A stretch of 64,000 nt of DNA. It comes from Bordetella genomosp. 8 (GTDB lineage: Bacteria; Pseudomonadota; Gammaproteobacteria; Burkholderiales; Burkholderiaceae_B). The first letter of the stretch is position 1. The number at the start of each line of letters is the position of its first letter. Positions 1-8,737 of the stretch are shown piece after piece. Position numbers and translations under genes: made by a program. The stretch is taken from assembly GCF_002119685.1 (NCBI RefSeq), contig NZ_CP021108.1:5394001-5458000 (forward strand), given 5' to 3'. The notes beneath the pieces were generated by a model. It did not search any database. It saw only the letters and a program-made list of their open reading frames with translations, and was not told the origin of the DNA.

Positions 1-2
1 GC

Positions 3-1502
3 GACTATATCTTCCTGGGACGCGCCGACAATCAGGTCAAGCTGCGAGGACTCCGCATCGAGCTGGAAGAAATCGAACACGCGGTGGCGCGCTGCGCGCC
101 GGCGGTGCGTGGCACCGTGGCCGTCGTCAACGCTGCCGAGCAGATCGAGGTATTCGTCGACGCCTGCATGGCCGATTGGAACGAGGACGACGTCCGTATC
201 GCCATGGCCGCCGCGCTGCCGACCTATATGCAGCCGGTCATCTACACGCCATTGGACCATCTGCCCCTGCTGCCCAATGGCAAACGTGACCGTGCCGCCC
301 TGCGTTTGTTGAGCGCGCGCAGCGCGGCAGGCGGACCGCGCAACGAAGCGCCAACCGAGACGCCGCCTGAAGCGCCGGCCAAAGCACCGCCTGAAGCCCC
401 TTCCGAACCCGCAGCCCGACCATCCCCTGCCGGTGCGGCGCCCGCCCGCGGCGGCCGCGACGTCGCCGCGCGCGTACGGGCCGCCTGGTCCAGGGTGCTC
501 CCGCACAGCACCGGCGACGACAGCCATTTCTTCCACGCGGGCGGGCATTCGCTGCTGGCCATGCAACTGGTGGCCGCCCTGAACCAGGACTTCGGCCTGC
601 AGCTGTCCGCCAGCACCCTGTTCGCCCAACCGACGCTCGCCGCCTTGACGCGCCTGGTGGAAACCACCGCCCGCGACCGCGCCGCGCGCCTTCTGCCGAC
701 TGGTTTCGCCAGGCTGATCGGTCCGGCGCATGCCCCCAAGGCATGGTTCGTCCACCCGGCGGGCGGCGGGATCTGGTGCTATCGCGACATCGCGGAATCG
801 GCGCAAGGCGTGGCGTCCTATGGCATCGCCTGCGAGCCGCACGCGGACGGCTCGTACGAGACCGACCTGCGTCGCATGGCACGGCGCTATGCCGACCAGA
901 TCCTGGCGCAAGATCCGGACAGTCCGCCCATCCTGTGCGGCTACAGCTTCGGCGGCAACGTCGCCTACGAGATGGCGGTACACCTGCAATCCCAAGGCGT
1001 CGAGCCCGCGCTGCTGGTGTTGCTGGACACCTACATCAGCCGGCCAACGGGCGAAGACACGCTGGATTTCATCGCCAGCTATGCGCGCAAGCTGATGGAC
1101 GGCGGCGCACAGGCGCCCTCCCGCAACGAGCTGGGCGCGATGCCCGTCGACGAGCGCAACCGGATGCTGTTGGAGATGGGCATCCGCGGTGGGCACCTGC
1201 CCGTCGACGCCACGCAGCGCGACGTGGAACAGGGGCTGGCGATATGGATCGCCAACAACCATGCGGCCGGCACGCATGCGCCGCGCGACATTTTCGAAGG
1301 CCCCACGCTGTTCATACGCGGTACGAGCAATGCGCGCGACAGCCTGCAGGGATGGCCAGCGTTGTTGAAGTGGCTGCACGTGCAGGACGTGCCCGCCGAC
1401 CACTACTCGCTGTACCGGCAGCCCGTCGCCGGCTATATCGCCGCCTTGATCGAAGCCGCCATCCAGCGCTCGCTGCAAGGGAGAACCCATGCCGTGGCGT
1501 AG
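3..1502 (+). CDS. Non-ribosomal peptide synthetase, C-terminal end (partial A domain, carrier, thioesterase)
   Basis: The gene enters from the left edge in the frame starting at base 3. The first codons give an adenylation-domain A8 motif (GRADNQVKLRGLRIELEEIE), followed by the A10 motif LPNGKRDR with its catalytic Lys. A Pro/Ala/Glu-rich linker leads to a carrier domain with the phosphopantetheine site GGHSLLAMQL. A type I thioesterase domain follows, with nucleophile motif GYSFGGN and a late His in DHYSLYR. It is therefore the termination module that releases the peptide. The stop overlaps the exporter gene by 14 bases, so they are probably one operon. The product cannot be predicted because the specificity-conferring part of the A domain lies outside the window. 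Confidence 0.93.
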   Translation, partial: DYIFLGRADNQVKLRGLRIELEEIEHAVARCAPAVRGTVAVVNAAEQIEVFVDACMADWNEDDVRIAMAAALPTYMQPVIYTPLDHLPLLPNGKRDRAALRLLSARSAAGGPRNEAPTETPPEAPAKAPPEAPSEPAARPSPAGAAPARGGRDVAARVRAAWSRVLPHSTGDDSHFFHAGGHSLLAMQLVAALNQDFGLQLSASTLFAQPTLAALTRLVETTARDRAARLLPTGFARLIGPAHAPKAWFVHPAGGGIWCYRDIAESAQGVASYGIACEPHADGSYETDLRRMARRYADQILAQDPDSPPILCGYSFGGNVAYEMAVHLQSQGVEPALLVLLDTYISRPTGEDTLDFIASYARKLMDGGAQAPSRNELGAMPVDERNRMLLEMGIRGGHLPVDATQRDVEQGLAIWIANNHAAGTHAPRDIFEGPTLFIRGTSNARDSLQGWPALLKWLHVQDVPADHYSLYRQPVAGYIAALIEAAIQRSLQGRTHAVA

Positions 1503-2700
1503 CAGGGGCGCGCGGGACATCCCAGGCCCCGCTCCGCGCCACCTGCCCCTGCTGATCGCGTTGACGTCCGTGTGCGGCTTCGTCGCCACGGACATTTTTC
1601 TGCCCGCCGTCCCGGCGCTGGCGCGCGTCTACGAGCGCGACGCCACGGACATCCAGGCCATGTTCAGCATGTTCCTGTACGCGCTGGCCGCCAGCCACCT
1701 GATCCATGGCCCCTTGTCGGATGCATACGGGCGCCGCATTCCCCTGCTGACGTCGCTGGCCACCTATTCCGCCGCGTCGCTGGCCATCCCCTACACCGAT
1801 TGCTACGACCTCGTGCTTGCATGGCGCGCCCTGCAGGCCGTCGGCGCCTGCGGCGCGATCGTCGTGGGCCGCGCCGTCGCGGCGGACTTCCATCGCGGCG
1901 AAAGCCTCCGGGATTTTTTCCTGGGCATCTCCATTGTCGTCGGCATGTCACCCGCCCTCGCACCCGTGCTGGGACAACAGCTCTACGCGGCACTGGGCTG
2001 GCAGGCCTGCTTCCTGTTCACCGCCGCATTCGGCGCGCTGCTGGGCTTGCTCGTGTACGCGAAGCTGCCGGAAAGCCTGGTGGCGACCGCCCCGCGCGAT
2101 GCCTGCGCGCGCCAGGCCTGGAGCGCCTATGGCGCGGTGCTGCGCTCGCGGGACTTCCGCCTCAACGCCGCGATCATCGCGGTATCCCAGGCCGCTTATT
2201 TCGCCTACCTGTCGGAGTCGGCCTTTCTGTTGCTCGGGCAGGGGCTCGCGCCCGGCGCGCTGGGCTACACCTACGTCAGCCTCTCGGTCGCCTACGTGGC
2301 CGGCAACGGCGTGGCGCGCGCGCTGGCGCCCCGTGTCGGCGGCCAGGCCTTGTACCGCCATGGCTGCCAGCTGTTTCTTTGCGCCGGGCTCGCATTGGGC
2401 ATAGGCATGTCGCTGCTGCCCGCTTCCACAAGCCTGTTGTTGGCGGGGGTATCCCTGCTGACCTTCGCCAACGGCTTTCTGCTGCCCCTGGGCACCGCCG
2501 CGGCAATCGGCGCGGCACCGGGGAACTCCGCCAGCGCCTCGGGGCTGGCGGGCTTTCTGCAGCTTTCCTGCGCGGCGCTCGCGGCGCAGACGATAGGCCC
2601 CCTGACCGCGCATCGACCGGGCGCATTCGGACTGGTCATGCTGGGCTTCGGCTTGGCGAACTTCGCGCTCTATCTTGTGCTTCGCCGACGCCAGCAATGA
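1489..2700 (+). CDS. MFS transporter, Bcr/CflA drug-resistance type
   Basis: A 403-residue inner-membrane protein with about 12 hydrophobic segments, the usual size for 12-helix drug:H+ antiporters. The loop after the second helix has the MFS motif A variant GPLSDAYGRRIPLL, and the first helix has the Bcr/CflA-like TDIFLPAVPAL. The ATG at 1489 lies inside the end of the synthetase gene, preceded by AAGGGAGAA as ribosome binding site. Translational coupling to the synthetase suggests that it exports the peptide product. This role is inferred from position only. Confidence 0.88.
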   Translation: MPWRSRGARDIPGPAPRHLPLLIALTSVCGFVATDIFLPAVPALARVYERDATDIQAMFSMFLYALAASHLIHGPLSDAYGRRIPLLTSLATYSAASLAIPYTDCYDLVLAWRALQAVGACGAIVVGRAVAADFHRGESLRDFFLGISIVVGMSPALAPVLGQQLYAALGWQACFLFTAAFGALLGLLVYAKLPESLVATAPRDACARQAWSAYGAVLRSRDFRLNAAIIAVSQAAYFAYLSESAFLLLGQGLAPGALGYTYVSLSVAYVAGNGVARALAPRVGGQALYRHGCQLFLCAGLALGIGMSLLPASTSLLLAGVSLLTFANGFLLPLGTAAAIGAAPGNSASASGLAGFLQLSCAALAAQTIGPLTAHRPGAFGLVMLGFGLANFALYLVLRRRQQ

Positions 2701-2712
2701 AGGAGAAATACC

Positions 2713-4173
2713 GTGCTACTGCCCTTCCGCACAGCGGCGCTGCCCACCGACATTGCCGATTTCACGCTCACCCAGGCAATCGCCGCGTTGCGACGCGGGG
2801 CCATACACAGCCATGAGGTGATCGACGCCACCCTGGCCCGGCATGCCCGGTACGGCCAGTTCGGCGCCTTCATTTCGACCGCGTTTGAAGACACGGCCGA
2901 CCAGGCGCCGGAATACGCCGGTGGTATCCACATGCCGGGGCCGGTATCGTTGCAGGGCGTCCCCATCGCGGTCAAGGACAATGTGCATGTGACCGGCTTT
3001 TCCTGCACCGCCGGCACGCCGGCGCTGGCGCGATTCCGTCCCGTGCGCGACGCCACCGTCATCGGGCGCCTGCGAGACGCGGGTGCCTTTTTCGTCGGCA
3101 AGACGAACATGCACGAGCTATCGCTCGGGGTGACTTGCCACAATGCCTACTTCGGCGACGTACGCAACGCGCGCGATCCGGCGCGGCTGGCCGGCGGCTC
3201 CAGCGGCGGCAGCGCGGTGGCGGTGGCACTGGGCCTTGCTTACGGCGCGATCGGCACCGATACCGCGGGCTCGATCCGCATTCCGGCGGCATTGAACGGC
3301 ATCGTGGGCCTGCGGCCCACCGTGGGCCGCTACCCGGGCGACGGCGTCGCCCCGGTCAGCCCCACCCGCGATACGCCGGGGCCGATGGCCAGGACCGTCG
3401 CCGACGTGGCCCTGCTGGACCAGGTCATCACCGGCACGCAACGCCCGGCCATGGCGGCCCGGCCCGAGTGCATACGCCTGGGCGTGGTGCCGCGCCTGTT
3501 CTTCGACGGGCTGGATGCGCAGGTGCAGGCGCTGACGCAAGACGCGCTGCGACGCCTGGAAGACAGCGGCGTGCGACTGATCGAACTGCACATGCCGGAG
3601 CTGGGACAGCTGAACGACAGCACCAGCACGGCGATCGGCTACGCCGAGTTCTGGCCCGCGATGGAGCGCTACCTGCGCACCCACGGCACGGGCCTGTCCA
3701 TGGAGGACCTGGCGCGCGGCGCCGCGGGCAACGATGTACGCGCGCTGATCGAGAATTTCCTCGCGCCGTCTTCACCGCACCGCGTGCCGTCCGAACTATA
3801 CGAAGCGGCCGTCCATACGCACCGGCCCGCCTTGCGCCGCTTGTTCCTGGAACAATTCTGCAGCCACAAGCTCGATGGCATCATCCTGCCGACGACGATC
3901 GCCGTCGCCGGCCGGCTGGCAGCCATGGCGGGCATCGTCGCGCTGAACGGCGAGCCGATATCGGCCAACTACGCCTATCTGCGCAATACGCTACCGGCCA
4001 GCAATGCAGGCCTGCCGGGCCTGGCCATGCCGGCCGGCTACACGCCACAGGGCCAGGCTGTCGGCATCGAGATCGACGGTCCCCCGCATGGCGACCGCCG
4101 CCTACTGGAGATCGGCTTGACGCTGGAGGCCATACTCTCGGTCCCCATCGGCCGCGCGACGCCAGCCCGCTGA
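2713..4173 (+). CDS. Amidase-signature family hydrolase
   Basis: A 486-residue cytoplasmic amidase. The catalytic triad is visible: Lys88 in VPIAVKDN, the cis-Ser in GGSSGGSA (about residue 163) and the nucleophile Ser187 in GTDTAGSIRIP. The 24-residue spacing of the two Ser matches the family. The start is GTG at 2713 with AAGGAGAAA just upstream, twelve bases after the transporter stop, so it is probably third in the synthetase operon. It may trim or deaminate the peptide or a precursor. Substrate prediction within this family is unreliable: GatA-like, indoleacetamide and aryl-amide hydrolases all look alike. Confidence 0.9.
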   Translation: MLLPFRTAALPTDIADFTLTQAIAALRRGAIHSHEVIDATLARHARYGQFGAFISTAFEDTADQAPEYAGGIHMPGPVSLQGVPIAVKDNVHVTGFSCTAGTPALARFRPVRDATVIGRLRDAGAFFVGKTNMHELSLGVTCHNAYFGDVRNARDPARLAGGSSGGSAVAVALGLAYGAIGTDTAGSIRIPAALNGIVGLRPTVGRYPGDGVAPVSPTRDTPGPMARTVADVALLDQVITGTQRPAMAARPECIRLGVVPRLFFDGLDAQVQALTQDALRRLEDSGVRLIELHMPELGQLNDSTSTAIGYAEFWPAMERYLRTHGTGLSMEDLARGAAGNDVRALIENFLAPSSPHRVPSELYEAAVHTHRPALRRLFLEQFCSHKLDGIILPTTIAVAGRLAAMAGIVALNGEPISANYAYLRNTLPASNAGLPGLAMPAGYTPQGQAVGIEIDGPPHGDRRLLEIGLTLEAILSVPIGRATPAR

Positions 4174-4221
4174 CAGGTCGGCTTGGATAGAATTGAGGCC
4201 CAACCAAAAGAAGAGGCCATC

Positions 4222-5841
4222 ATGAGACAACACGCCGCACGACGCTACGCTCCCACCTGCCTCGCCGTCGCGCTCGCCTGCTGCGCCGCCGTCGCCACCG
4301 CGCAACCCGCGCCGACGCCGGCACCGGACAGCGCCGCCGCGCCCGCGCCGGCCAGCGCCGCCCCGCCAGCGGCGCCTGCCGCCAAGCCCACCGCCAAGGC
4401 ACATGGCCGCGATGAATTCTTCTGGCTGGGGGAAATCAACAAGGCCACCGCGGTCATCAACACCGACGAAGGCCTGCTCGACAAATCCATGGCGCCGCGC
4501 CTGGCCGCGGCTGTCGCCAAGGTCATCCAGGACGGCGATCAACCCGGCGGCAAGCGTCCGTCCACGGTCATTACCTTCGAACCGCTGCTGATCAAGGCCG
4601 GGGGCCTGGACGTCACGCTGTTGCATGCGGGGCGTTCCAGCCAGGACATGCACGCGACGTATCGCGCGGCCATCCTGCGCGACAAGCTGCTGGAGCTCGC
4701 CGACCAGCTGAACGCCACGTCGACCACACTGGTGAACCTGGCGGCCAAGCACGTCGACACCATCGTGCCGAACTACACCAACGGCGTGGCGGCCCAGCCC
4801 AACAGCTACGGACACTATCTGCTGGGCCACGCAGCGGCGCTGGATCGCGACGCCCAGCGCATCCGCGAGACCTACGCCCGCGTGGACCGTTCGCCCATGG
4901 GCACCACGGTGCTGAACGGCACCAGCTGGCCGCTGGACCGCAAGCGCATGGCCGACTACCTGGGCTTCAGCCAACTGGTCGACAACGCCTATGACGCGTC
5001 GCAGATTTCCTCGATGGACGAGCCCGTCGAAGTTTCCTCCATCGTCACCAGCATTGCATTGCATACGGGCAACTTCATCGAAGACATCATGACCCAGTAC
5101 GCGGAATCGCGTCCCTGGATCCTGCTGCAGGAAGGTGGCGGCAATACCTATGTGTCCAGCGCGATGCCGCAGAAGCGCAATCCCGGCCTGCTGAACTCCA
5201 CGCGCAGCGATGCATCGACGGCCATCACGCTGGCGATGGGGCCCATCATCCAGACCCACAACATCACCCCGGGCATGCCCGACCCCAAGGACGTCGAACA
5301 GAATTCCGCCATGGTCGACAGCGCCATCAAGGCGCTGAAGAAATGGGATCGCGTGCTGAAGGCGCTGGTGATCAGCCCGGACCGCGCGCTGGAAGAATTG
5401 AACAGCGACTGGACGGCATCGCAGGAGCTGGCCGATCTGCTGATGCGCAAGTACAAGCTCCCCTTCCGCGAAGGGCATCATTTCGCGTCCGAAGTCGTGG
5501 AGTACGCCCGCCAGAACAACATCAAGCCGCTGGATTTCCAGTACGCGGACGCCAAACGCATCTACGCCGAAGTGGTGAAGGGCAGCAAGTATCCACAGGA
5601 ACTGCCCATGACGGAAGCCGAGTTCCGTGCGTCGCTGGACCCCGTGGCCATCGTCAGGAACCGCGCGACGTCGGGCGGACCGCAGCCGGCGGAAATGGAA
5701 CGCATGCTGAAGGAAGCCCGCGCGAAACTGTCCGCCCAGGCCGACTGGATCAAGCAGCGGCGCACACATATCGACGACGCGTTGGGACGGCTGGACAAGG
5801 ACTTCAACCAGCTCGTCGCCAGCGCCGCGCCGGCCAAGTAG
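4222..5841 (+). CDS. Exported lyase-like protein of the argininosuccinate lyase/fumarase superfamily
   Basis: The ATG at 4222 is preferred over an in-frame upstream start because AAAAGAAGAGG precedes it. The 539-residue product begins with a typical Sec signal (basic MRQHAARR, hydrophobic core, then ATAQPA) followed by an Ala/Pro-rich linker to about residue 55. The body resembles argininosuccinate lyase and keeps the superfamily loop SSAMPQKRNPG (Ser312/313), which carries the catalytic Ser in this fold. Family members are normally cytoplasmic, so an export signal is unusual. The first conserved box looks divergent, so the substrate is not predicted. It sits alone between the amidase and the ycaQ-like gene. 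Confidence 0.85.
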   Translation: MRQHAARRYAPTCLAVALACCAAVATAQPAPTPAPDSAAAPAPASAAPPAAPAAKPTAKAHGRDEFFWLGEINKATAVINTDEGLLDKSMAPRLAAAVAKVIQDGDQPGGKRPSTVITFEPLLIKAGGLDVTLLHAGRSSQDMHATYRAAILRDKLLELADQLNATSTTLVNLAAKHVDTIVPNYTNGVAAQPNSYGHYLLGHAAALDRDAQRIRETYARVDRSPMGTTVLNGTSWPLDRKRMADYLGFSQLVDNAYDASQISSMDEPVEVSSIVTSIALHTGNFIEDIMTQYAESRPWILLQEGGGNTYVSSAMPQKRNPGLLNSTRSDASTAITLAMGPIIQTHNITPGMPDPKDVEQNSAMVDSAIKALKKWDRVLKALVISPDRALEELNSDWTASQELADLLMRKYKLPFREGHHFASEVVEYARQNNIKPLDFQYADAKRIYAEVVKGSKYPQELPMTEAEFRASLDPVAIVRNRATSGGPQPAEMERMLKEARAKLSAQADWIKQRRTHIDDALGRLDKDFNQLVASAAPAK

Positions 5842-5899
5842 CGCCGCAGCCTGGGCGGCCTGACCGCCGTCCAGCTGGTACGGCAAGACCGGAGCGATC

Positions 5900-7042
5900 T
5901 TGAGCAAATCTTCCTACGCCGTGCCGCCCGCGCAAGCGCGGGCGATCTGGCTGCGCGCGCAATGCCTGGACCGCCCGGCGCCCTTCGGCGCCGGGCCGCA
6001 AGCCACGCGCATGGCCGTCGAACACCTGGGCTACGTGCAGATCGACACCATCAACGTGATCGAACGCAGCCATCATCACATCCTGCACACCCGCATTCCC
6101 GCGTACGAGCGCACGGACCTGGAGCGCGCGCAGTCGGTGGACAAGACGGTGTTCGAATACTGGACCCACGCGCTATCCTATGTGCCGACGGCGGACTACC
6201 GCTACTTCATGCCGGCCATGACCCGCTACCGCACTGCGGCGCCCGACGTCTTCACCACGGTAGCCGCGGAAGACTACGCGGCGCTGATCAAGCGCATCCG
6301 CAAGGAAGGCGCGCTGTCGATCCGCGATATCGACGAAGAACTCGTGGAAAAGACCCATCCCTGGGGCAGTCGCAAGCCATCGAAGCGCGCGCTGCGACTG
6401 GGTTTCCTGACGGGGGACCTCACCATAAGCCGGCGCGTCGGCATGCTCAAGACCTATGAACTGGCGCAACGCCATTTCGCCTGGGCGCGGCGCCCGCGCG
6501 CGGCAACGCCGGCGCAGTTCGCCGACTATCTGCTGGACCGCGCCGTCCGCGCACAGGGCATGGCCAGCCTGGATTCGATCTGCTACGGCAACCTGTCGAT
6601 GAAAGCCCTGGTCGGCGAACGCATCGCCGCGCGGGTGCGGCGCAAGGGGCTGGTGCCGGTACACATCGACGGACACACGGTCCAGCATTGGGCGGCCCCC
6701 AGCACACTCGATGTGCCGCCGGCCGGCGATGGCCGACCGCTGGTGCATCTGCTATCGCCCTTCGATCCGCTGGTCATCCAGCGCAAGCGCCTGCAGCTGT
6801 TCTTCGGCTATACGCATCGCTTCGAAGCCTATGTGCCGCCGGCCAGGCGCGTGCTGGGGTATTTCGCATTGCCGGTCCTGGTAGGTGACGAGATCGTCGC
6901 CGCGATCGACCTGAAAACGGACAGGCAGGCGCGCAAGCTCGTCGTCAAGCAATGGACCTGGCTGGCGAAGAAGCGTGCCGGCATTAAGCCGGGGATCGAA
7001 GACGCCCTGCATTCCTTCGAACGCTTCCAGCTGGGCGGCTGA
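5900..7042 (+). CDS. YcaQ-family winged-helix DNA glycosylase
   Basis: A 380-residue protein of the YcaQ/HTH_42 family. E. coli YcaQ (AlkX) unhooks interstrand DNA crosslinks. Family hallmarks visible here include an N-terminal helix with TRMAVEHLGYVQIDTINVIERSHH and a C-terminal segment with SPFDPLVIQRKRLQLFFGY. No ATG fits the start. TTG at 5900 with GGAG nine bases upstream gives a product of normal length. It appears to be a single gene that converges on the small minus-strand gene at 7059-7325. Confidence 0.88.
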   Translation: MSKSSYAVPPAQARAIWLRAQCLDRPAPFGAGPQATRMAVEHLGYVQIDTINVIERSHHHILHTRIPAYERTDLERAQSVDKTVFEYWTHALSYVPTADYRYFMPAMTRYRTAAPDVFTTVAAEDYAALIKRIRKEGALSIRDIDEELVEKTHPWGSRKPSKRALRLGFLTGDLTISRRVGMLKTYELAQRHFAWARRPRAATPAQFADYLLDRAVRAQGMASLDSICYGNLSMKALVGERIAARVRRKGLVPVHIDGHTVQHWAAPSTLDVPPAGDGRPLVHLLSPFDPLVIQRKRLQLFFGYTHRFEAYVPPARRVLGYFALPVLVGDEIVAAIDLKTDRQARKLVVKQWTWLAKKRAGIKPGIEDALHSFERFQLGG

Positions 7043-7058
7043 CGCGCCTGTCGAGGCG

Positions 7059-7325
7059 TCAGTCTTTCAGTGCGTCTTCCAGCAGCGTGTTGATGATGTC
7101 GTTGGTGCCCACGCCATCCGCCTGCGCCCGGGCGCGCAGCGCATCGATCAACGGCTGCTTGAGCTTGACCGGGAAAGGCACCAACCCGGCCGCCTGGTCC
7201 AGCTTGCGCTGCTCGCGCCGGTCGACGGCCGGCGTGGCGCCGCCATATCGTCCAGGAGGCACGGCGGCGTTCAACTTGCCCATCAGTTTCAAGGCTTTGT
7301 TTTTTTCGAGATCGGTTTTCTTCAT
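7059..7325 (-). CDS. Small hypothetical protein with an RHH-like C-terminal part
   Basis: An 88-residue basic protein starting MKKTDLEKNKALKLMGKL. The C-terminal half (PFPVKLKQPLIDALRARAQADGVGTNDIINTLLEDALK) has a strand-helix-helix pattern resembling the ribbon-helix-helix fold of small DNA-binding proteins and antitoxins. A longer in-frame reading upstream is low-complexity and was rejected. The ribosome site before ATG 7325 is weak (GGGAA). No toxin-like partner is adjacent. The function is unknown and the RHH call is by eye only. Confidence 0.6.
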   Translation of the reverse strand: MKKTDLEKNKALKLMGKLNAAVPPGRYGGATPAVDRREQRKLDQAAGLVPFPVKLKQPLIDALRARAQADGVGTNDIINTLLEDALKD

Positions 7326-7415
7326 GGGGGATTCCCGGCAAAGGCAGCGCGGCGGGCATACCGCGCTGGCGGCTATGCTTGTACCACGTTGCACGATGGA
7401 ATTCTCGACGGGGCG

Positions 7416-7467
7416 CGACCACAGAGGACGCGTGGTCGGACTGGCTGGTCTGGCCACGCTTTTTTTT
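7416..7467 (+). terminator. Rho-independent terminator with an overlapping alternative hairpin
   Basis: A 9-bp stem (7430-7438 with 7451-7459, two G-T wobbles, 12-base loop) is followed by eight T at 7460-7467, a classical intrinsic terminator on the plus strand. Its left arm also pairs upstream: CGACCAC at 7416-7422 is complementary to GTGGTCG at 7432-7438, so the two hairpins exclude each other. This is the geometry of an attenuator. It could instead simply stop read-through from the ycaQ-like gene. No leader peptide was recognised. Confidence 0.6.
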
Positions 7468-7511
7468 GGCCCTTTTCAGGCCCTCTCGTCCTTAGGCTCA
7501 ATGGAGAAACG

Positions 7512-7868
7512 ATGCCGAGTATCCAATCTTGTAACGTCCATTCCCCTTGCTACGCCCCGAAAGACATGTCCTCCGCCAGCGGCGGCAAGGGCGCGGGCGC
7601 ATCGGTTCACCGGCAGGCGGCCTCGGGCTCGTCGACGCACCGCGCCGCGTTCGACATGGCCGCCATGCTGGAGGCGGTCGTCCGGCAACCAGATGGCCTG
7701 CAGGTCGTCGAGCGCCTGGACAACGACCAATCCCCGCTGACCCGCCAGGAAATCGCGGCAGCCCGGCTGAGCCACCAGAGCCCGCCCAGCCTGGGCCGCA
7801 GGCGAACGCATTCGCCACCCGCCTGGAATGCCGCCCCCTCGACGTATGGCACCAAGCCGGGGCGCTGA
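7512..7868 (+). CDS. Hypothetical small protein
   Basis: A possible 118-residue protein starting MPSIQSCNVHSPCYAP, with GGAGAAACG directly before the ATG. The central part (AAFDMAAMLEAVVRQPDGLQVVERLDNDQSPLTRQEIAAARL) looks like real protein with two amphipathic helices. The ends are Ser/Gly- and Pro/Arg-rich. No known domain is recognised and no membrane segment or signal is seen. It lies 45 bases after the T-run of the terminator, so attenuation could control it. The reading frame could be fortuitous in such GC-rich DNA. Confidence 0.42.
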   Translation: MPSIQSCNVHSPCYAPKDMSSASGGKGAGASVHRQAASGSSTHRAAFDMAAMLEAVVRQPDGLQVVERLDNDQSPLTRQEIAAARLSHQSPPSLGRRRTHSPPAWNAAPSTYGTKPGR

Positions 7869-7923
7869 GCGCTGCCTGGCCCCCGGAAGTTTTTGCCACG
7901 GATGAGCTTTCTTTCAGCACCGG

Positions 7924-7959
7924 CGACAGGCACTACGACAGGACCGACGACAGGAACGA
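7924..7959 (+). repeat. Three copies of a 12-bp tandem repeat
   Basis: The unit CGACAGGNNNNA is repeated three times with exact 12-base spacing, in the gap between the small hypothetical gene and the YbhB-like gene. It does not lie in a supported coding region. No function is evident. Confidence 0.7.
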
Positions 7960-8046
7960 CGATTGCGCTTGGCGCGACGGTGCCGCCCATCGATGGCGGC
8001 CACCCACGCAGTGGGCGTATCCCACGACCATCTCAGCGGCGGAACA

Positions 8047-8691
8047 GTGAAACTGAACAGTCTTTCATTCATGGATGGAGAGGCCATGCCGGACCGGTAT
8101 GCCCTGCGCCGCAACGCCGGTCCCACCACGCTGGTACCGGCGGAGAACCTGAACCCGCATCTGGCCTGGAATGAAGTACCGGACGGTACGGCGTCCTTCG
8201 TCCTGCTTTGCGCGGACCTGGACGCCCCCACCGACAAGGCGGGCATCAACAAGCCGGGCGTGACTTTCGACGACGACAGCGAACGCGCGCTGTTCTATCA
8301 CTGGGTGGTGGCGGACTTGCCGGCGAACGTGCGCGACATCGACGAAGGCGCGTACGCGCCGCTGCCTGGCGAAGGGGCATCGACGTCGATGCCCGCGCCA
8401 GCGGGCCGGCCGGGGCACAACGATTACACCGGCATGCCGGGCGTGGAGGACGGCGCCGGACTATGCTACGGCGGGCCCGCGCCCCCGTGGAACGACAGCC
8501 GGCCGCACCGCTATCGCTTCACGCTGTATGCCCTGTCGGTGCCCAGCCTGGACCTGCCGGACGGCTTCAAGGCCGCCGACGTGCTCACGGCCATGAAGGA
8601 CGCCGTGCTCGCGGAGTCCTCCTTGACGGCGGTCTACACGCTGAATACGTCGCTATCCGCGACGCAGGTCGGCTCGCCTTCGGTGAGTTGA
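8047..8691 (+). CDS. YbhB/YbcL family PEBP (Raf kinase inhibitor-like) protein
   Basis: A 214-residue protein of the bacterial phosphatidylethanolamine-binding-protein family. The start KLNSLSFMDGEAMPDRYA matches the usual first strand, and the ligand-site segments NLNPHLAWNEVP, DLDAPT and FYHWVVADLP are all present. GTG at 8047 is chosen because it places this strand at the N terminus, although the ribosome site (GGCGGAA) is modest. About 20 extra residues after DAPT make it longer than E. coli YbhB. The biochemical role of bacterial PEBP proteins is poorly defined. It is probably cytoplasmic, since no signal peptide is seen. Confidence 0.88.
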   Translation: MKLNSLSFMDGEAMPDRYALRRNAGPTTLVPAENLNPHLAWNEVPDGTASFVLLCADLDAPTDKAGINKPGVTFDDDSERALFYHWVVADLPANVRDIDEGAYAPLPGEGASTSMPAPAGRPGHNDYTGMPGVEDGAGLCYGGPAPPWNDSRPHRYRFTLYALSVPSLDLPDGFKAADVLTAMKDAVLAESSLTAVYTLNTSLSATQVGSPSVS

Positions 8692-8737
8692 CCCGGGGGA
8701 CCCGGGCTGACGGGAGCGCGGCGGATCAGTGCAAGGG

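Noticed and set aside
4102..5907. Minus-strand open frame of 601 codons opposite the exported lyase
   Set aside because: The translation is a His/Arg/Gln-rich shadow. The plus strand has a signal peptide, ribosome site and the superfamily loop.
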